Source: Luzula sylvatica (lineage: Eukaryota > Streptophyta > Magnoliopsida > Poales > Juncaceae). From it: a DNA stretch of 64,000 nucleotides. This document shows, piece by piece, positions 61,391 to 64,000 of the stretch. A program made the position numbers and the translations under genes. Below the pieces are notes generated by a model. The model had not been told where the DNA came from. It searched no databases and saw nothing but the letters and a program-made list of their open reading frames with translations. Each line of letters opens with the position of its first letter. The stretch's first letter is position 1. The stretch lies in the NCBI GenBank assembly GCA_946800325.1, contig OX326956.1, forward strand, positions 22,480,356-22,544,355, written 5' to 3'.

Positions 61391-63633
61391 AAATATTTGT
61401 CTTGTTCTAGACAGAAATCTTGGAATTGTTTATAAAAATATCATAAGTGATATTTTCGAAGGTGTTAGACTTAACGTATATGATTTTTGCAATTGTTTTT
61501 GAAAAAAATAGAAATTAGCATGTGTTAGTCTTCCATTTTTTATTTTTTTTACGGAAAGCATGGAAATTATATATTTTGTTTATTTTAGACAGTAATTTTG
61601 GCATTTTCTAGAAAAATATGATAATTGATATTTTAGAAGGTGTTAGATTTCACTTTTTGCATTTTTTCAACTTTTTTGAAAAAAAAAATAGAAATTTGCA
61701 TATGTTATACATCAAGTTTGGAGTATTTTTTTTTAAGGAAAACATGAAAATTAAGCACTTTGTTCGTTATAGACATCAATGTTTTTGGAATTTTCTAGAA
61801 AAATATGATTATTGTTGTTATTGAAGGTGTTAAGACTTCAATTTTTGCATTTTTTTTTCAACTTTTTTGAACAAAAGAAATAGAAATTTGCATGTGTTAG
61901 TCTTCAATTTTTTTCTTGAGGAAAACATCAAAATTAATTATTTAGTTCGTTTTAGAAATCAATTTAGATATTTATTAGATAAATATGATAAATGATTTTT
62001 TGAAGGTGTAAGACTTCAATTTTTGGATTTTTTTTTTCCTATTTTTTGAAAAAAAAAATAGAAATTCACATGAGTTAGTCTTCAATTTTTTAGTTTTTTT
62101 TTGAAAAAAATTAAAATTAAGTATTTTGCTCGTTCTAGACAGAAATCTTGAAAATGTATTGAAAAATATGATAATTGATAGTTTTGAAGATGTTAGACTT
62201 CACTTTTTTGCATTTTTCTAAATTTTTTGAAAAAAAATAGAAATTTGCATGTGTTAGTCTTCAATTTTGGATATTTTTAAGGAAAACGTGAACATTAATT
62301 ATTTCGTTCATTATAGACATTAATTTTGGAATTTATTAGAAAAATATGATAATTGCTTTTTTTTAAGGTGTTAGACTTCACATTTAGCATTTTTTTCAAT
62401 TTGTCTGAAAAAATATTGAAATTCGCAAGTTTTAGTCTTCAATTTTGGAGATTTCTTAATAAAACATGAAAATTAAGTACTTTTCTTGTTCTATATAGAA
62501 ACCTGGGAATTGTTTTCAAAAATATGATAAGCGATTTTTTCGAAGGTGTTACACTTCACGTATTGGATTTTTTCAATTTGTTTCAAGAAAATAGAAATTC
62601 GCATGTGTTAGTCTTCCATTTTTTGAGTTTTTTAAGGAAAACATGAAAGTTATGTATTTTGTTTGATTTAGATAGTAATTTTGGCCTTTTCTAGAAAAAT
62701 ATGATAATTGATATTTTTGAAGGTGGGGGACTTCACTTTTTGATTTTTTTTTTCAACTTTTTTGAACAAAACAAATAGAAATTCGCATGTGTTAGTCTTC
62801 AGTTATGGTGTTTTCTTGATGAAAATATGAAAATTAAGTATTTTGTTCGTTTTAGACATCAAATTTAGTATTTATTAGAAAAATATGAGAAATGATTTTT
62901 TAAAGGTGTTAGACTTCAATTTTTGTATTTTTTTCATATTTTTTGGAAAAAAAATAGAAATTCGCATGAGTTAGTATTCAATTTTTGAGTTTTTTTTGAA
63001 AAAAAATGAAAATTAAGTATTTTACTCGTTCTAGACAGAAATCTTGGAAATGTTTTGAAAAATATGATAATTGAAAGTTTTGAACGTGTTAGACTTCACT
63101 TTTCTGTGTTTTACCAAATTTTTTGAAAAAAATAGAAATTTGCATGTGTTAGTCTTCAATTTTGGAGTATTTTTTAAGGAAAACATGGAAATTAATTATT
63201 TCGTTCGTTATGGACCTCAATTTTGGAATTTATTAGAAAAATATGATAATTATTTTTTATTGTAGGTGCTAGACTTCATATTTTTCATTTTTTTTCATTT
63301 TTTTTGAAAACATATTGAAATTCGCATGTGTTAGTCTTCAATTTTGGAGATTTTTTTTAATAACGCATGAAAATTAAGTATTTTTCTTATTCTAGAAAGA
63401 AACCTTGGAATTGTTTTCAAAAACATGATAAGTGGTATTTTCGAAAGTGTTAGACTTCACGTATTGGGTTTTTGCATTTGTTTTGAAAAAAATAGAAATT
63501 CTCATGTGTTAAGTCTTCCATTTTTTAGTTTTTTTAATGAAAACATGAAAATTATGTATTTTGTTTGTTTTATTCGGTAATTTTGGCAGTTTCTAGAAAA
63601 GTATGATAATTGATATTTTTGAAGGTGACTTCA
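61391..63633 (+). repeat. Satellite family S3, right block with 5-monomer order
   Basis: S3 monomers resume in phase after the LTR. By part-C marks the order is n2, n3, n1-like, n4, n6, n1, n2, n3, n4, n6, n1, n2, n3. The n1 marks at 62,316 and 63,213 are 897 bp apart and the n6 marks about 895 bp apart, which is five monomers of 179 bp. n5 is absent. Divergence is higher than in the left block. The array ends near 63,633 after GAAGGTGACTTCAC. Confidence 0.85.
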
Positions 63634-63870
63634 CTTTTTAATTTAAGTCTTCAAATCAACTACATAAAAAGACTTTCCTCCTTGTAAACAAATTCGTCCA
63701 AAGTCCAAGGTCTAACTAGGAAAATTCCACAAAGATTAACATGTTCTAGAAGGTCTGGAAGGCCTTGAAAAATGACATCACTTTTTGTAGTATTTTTATC
63801 CATATCTATTAATCTATTACTATGTAATGTAAGATTTTCTAGTGTTTTAGCAATATGATTGATCCGTATA
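63634..63870. other. Right flank of the satellite array, low-copy-like DNA
   Basis: Satellite phase ends and base composition becomes mixed (GTCCAAAGTCCAAGGTC, GAAGGTCTGGAAGGCCTTG). It contains a minus-strand open frame (63660-63803). No transposon end is seen at the junction. Confidence 0.6.
63660..63803 (-). CDS. Unrecognised 47-residue open frame, possible gene fragment
   Basis: The frame starts at an ATG (63803) and ends with TAG at 63660. It is open further upstream to a stop near 63,880, just inside the hAT-like terminus, giving about 73 codons. The composition is protein-like and unlike the satellite: IFQGLPDLLEHVNL and GIFLVRPWTLDEF contain Trp, Pro, Gly, Cys and acidic residues in a mixed codon set. 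I do not recognise a family. It could be the tail of a gene or of a transposon protein, truncated by the hAT-like element on its 5' side. It could also be chance. Confidence 0.25.
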   Translation of the reverse strand: MDKNTTKSDVIFQGLPDLLEHVNLCGIFLVRPWTLDEFVYKEESLFM

Positions 63871-64000
63871 TAGGGATGTCAATGGTGTGGATATTGCCCG
63901 AACCGACCCGAACCGTATCCGAAAAAATATCCGGATCCGAAAAAAAAAACGGATCCATTCGGATCTGGGTTAGAACCATATCCATATTTTCGGATTCGGA
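63871..64000 (+). mobile_element. Probable hAT-like element end, continuing past the window
   Basis: TAGGGATGTCAATGGTGTGG at 63871 resembles the terminal repeat of common plant hAT-type non-autonomous elements. It is followed by the usual GC-rich run of CCGAACCGACCCGAACCG and repeated palindromic GGATCC/CGGATCCG words. Only the first 130 bp are in view, so the other end and the 8-bp target duplication cannot be tested. Confidence 0.5.

Noticed and set aside
1..63633. Search for a CENP-B box (TTCG-n4-A-n2-CGGG) or telomere repeats in the satellite.
   Set aside because: The only TTCG context is TTCGAAGG, without the CGGG half, and no TTTAGGG runs occur.

Overview
The window carries no convincing protein-coding gene. 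It is about 61 kb of AT-rich satellite DNA broken by two solo LTRs and a few short non-satellite stretches. The repeat type, the solo LTRs of plant retrotransposon style (one resembling Ty1/copia Angela/BARE) and hAT-like ends point to the nuclear genome of a flowering plant. I cannot name the species. The array begins in mid-repeat at base 1, so it continues to the left. It ends near 63,633, so the window is one edge of a large satellite domain, plausibly centromeric or pericentromeric, though nothing in the sequence proves centromere function.

Layout. (1) 1-22,737: ten tandem copies of a 13-monomer higher-order repeat (HOR) of about 2,274 bp, built from about 175-bp monomers (family S1). 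Copy 5 has 12 monomers and copy 6 has 14; both carry an extra monomer, and copy 5 also has lost others. (2) 22,738-35,464: less regular S1 DNA with a 5.9-kb tandem duplication, a nested 6-monomer repeat of about 1,053 bp and a 350-bp dimer repeat. (3) 35,465-49,165: old, diverged S1 monomers with a relic 12-monomer HOR (about 2,100 bp). (4) 49,166-50,412: solo LTR 1. (5) 50,413-50,891: rearranged S1. (6) 50,892-51,607: a probable hAT end and unexplained AT-rich DNA. (7) 51,608-54,838: a related family (S2) in inverted orientation. (8) 54,839-59,690 and 61,391-63,633: a third family (S3, about 179 bp) with a 6-monomer HOR of about 1,078 bp, interrupted by solo LTR 2 (59,691-61,390) with a perfect 5-bp target duplication. 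(9) 63,634-64,000: flanking DNA, a short non-satellite open frame and a hAT-like terminus.

Three structural points stand out. Each monomer is itself an ancient trimer of about 58-bp units, each starting GTTA-x-x-CTTCAATT, and this holds in S1 and S3. The S1 monomers fall into alternating classes (one alpha, then one beta or gamma), and nearly every higher-order period is an even number of monomers. The only odd one, the 13-mer, looks like six pairs plus one duplicated gamma monomer. Finally, repeat similarity falls and insertions rise from left to right, the layered pattern expected when new HOR copies arise in an array core and push older DNA outward.
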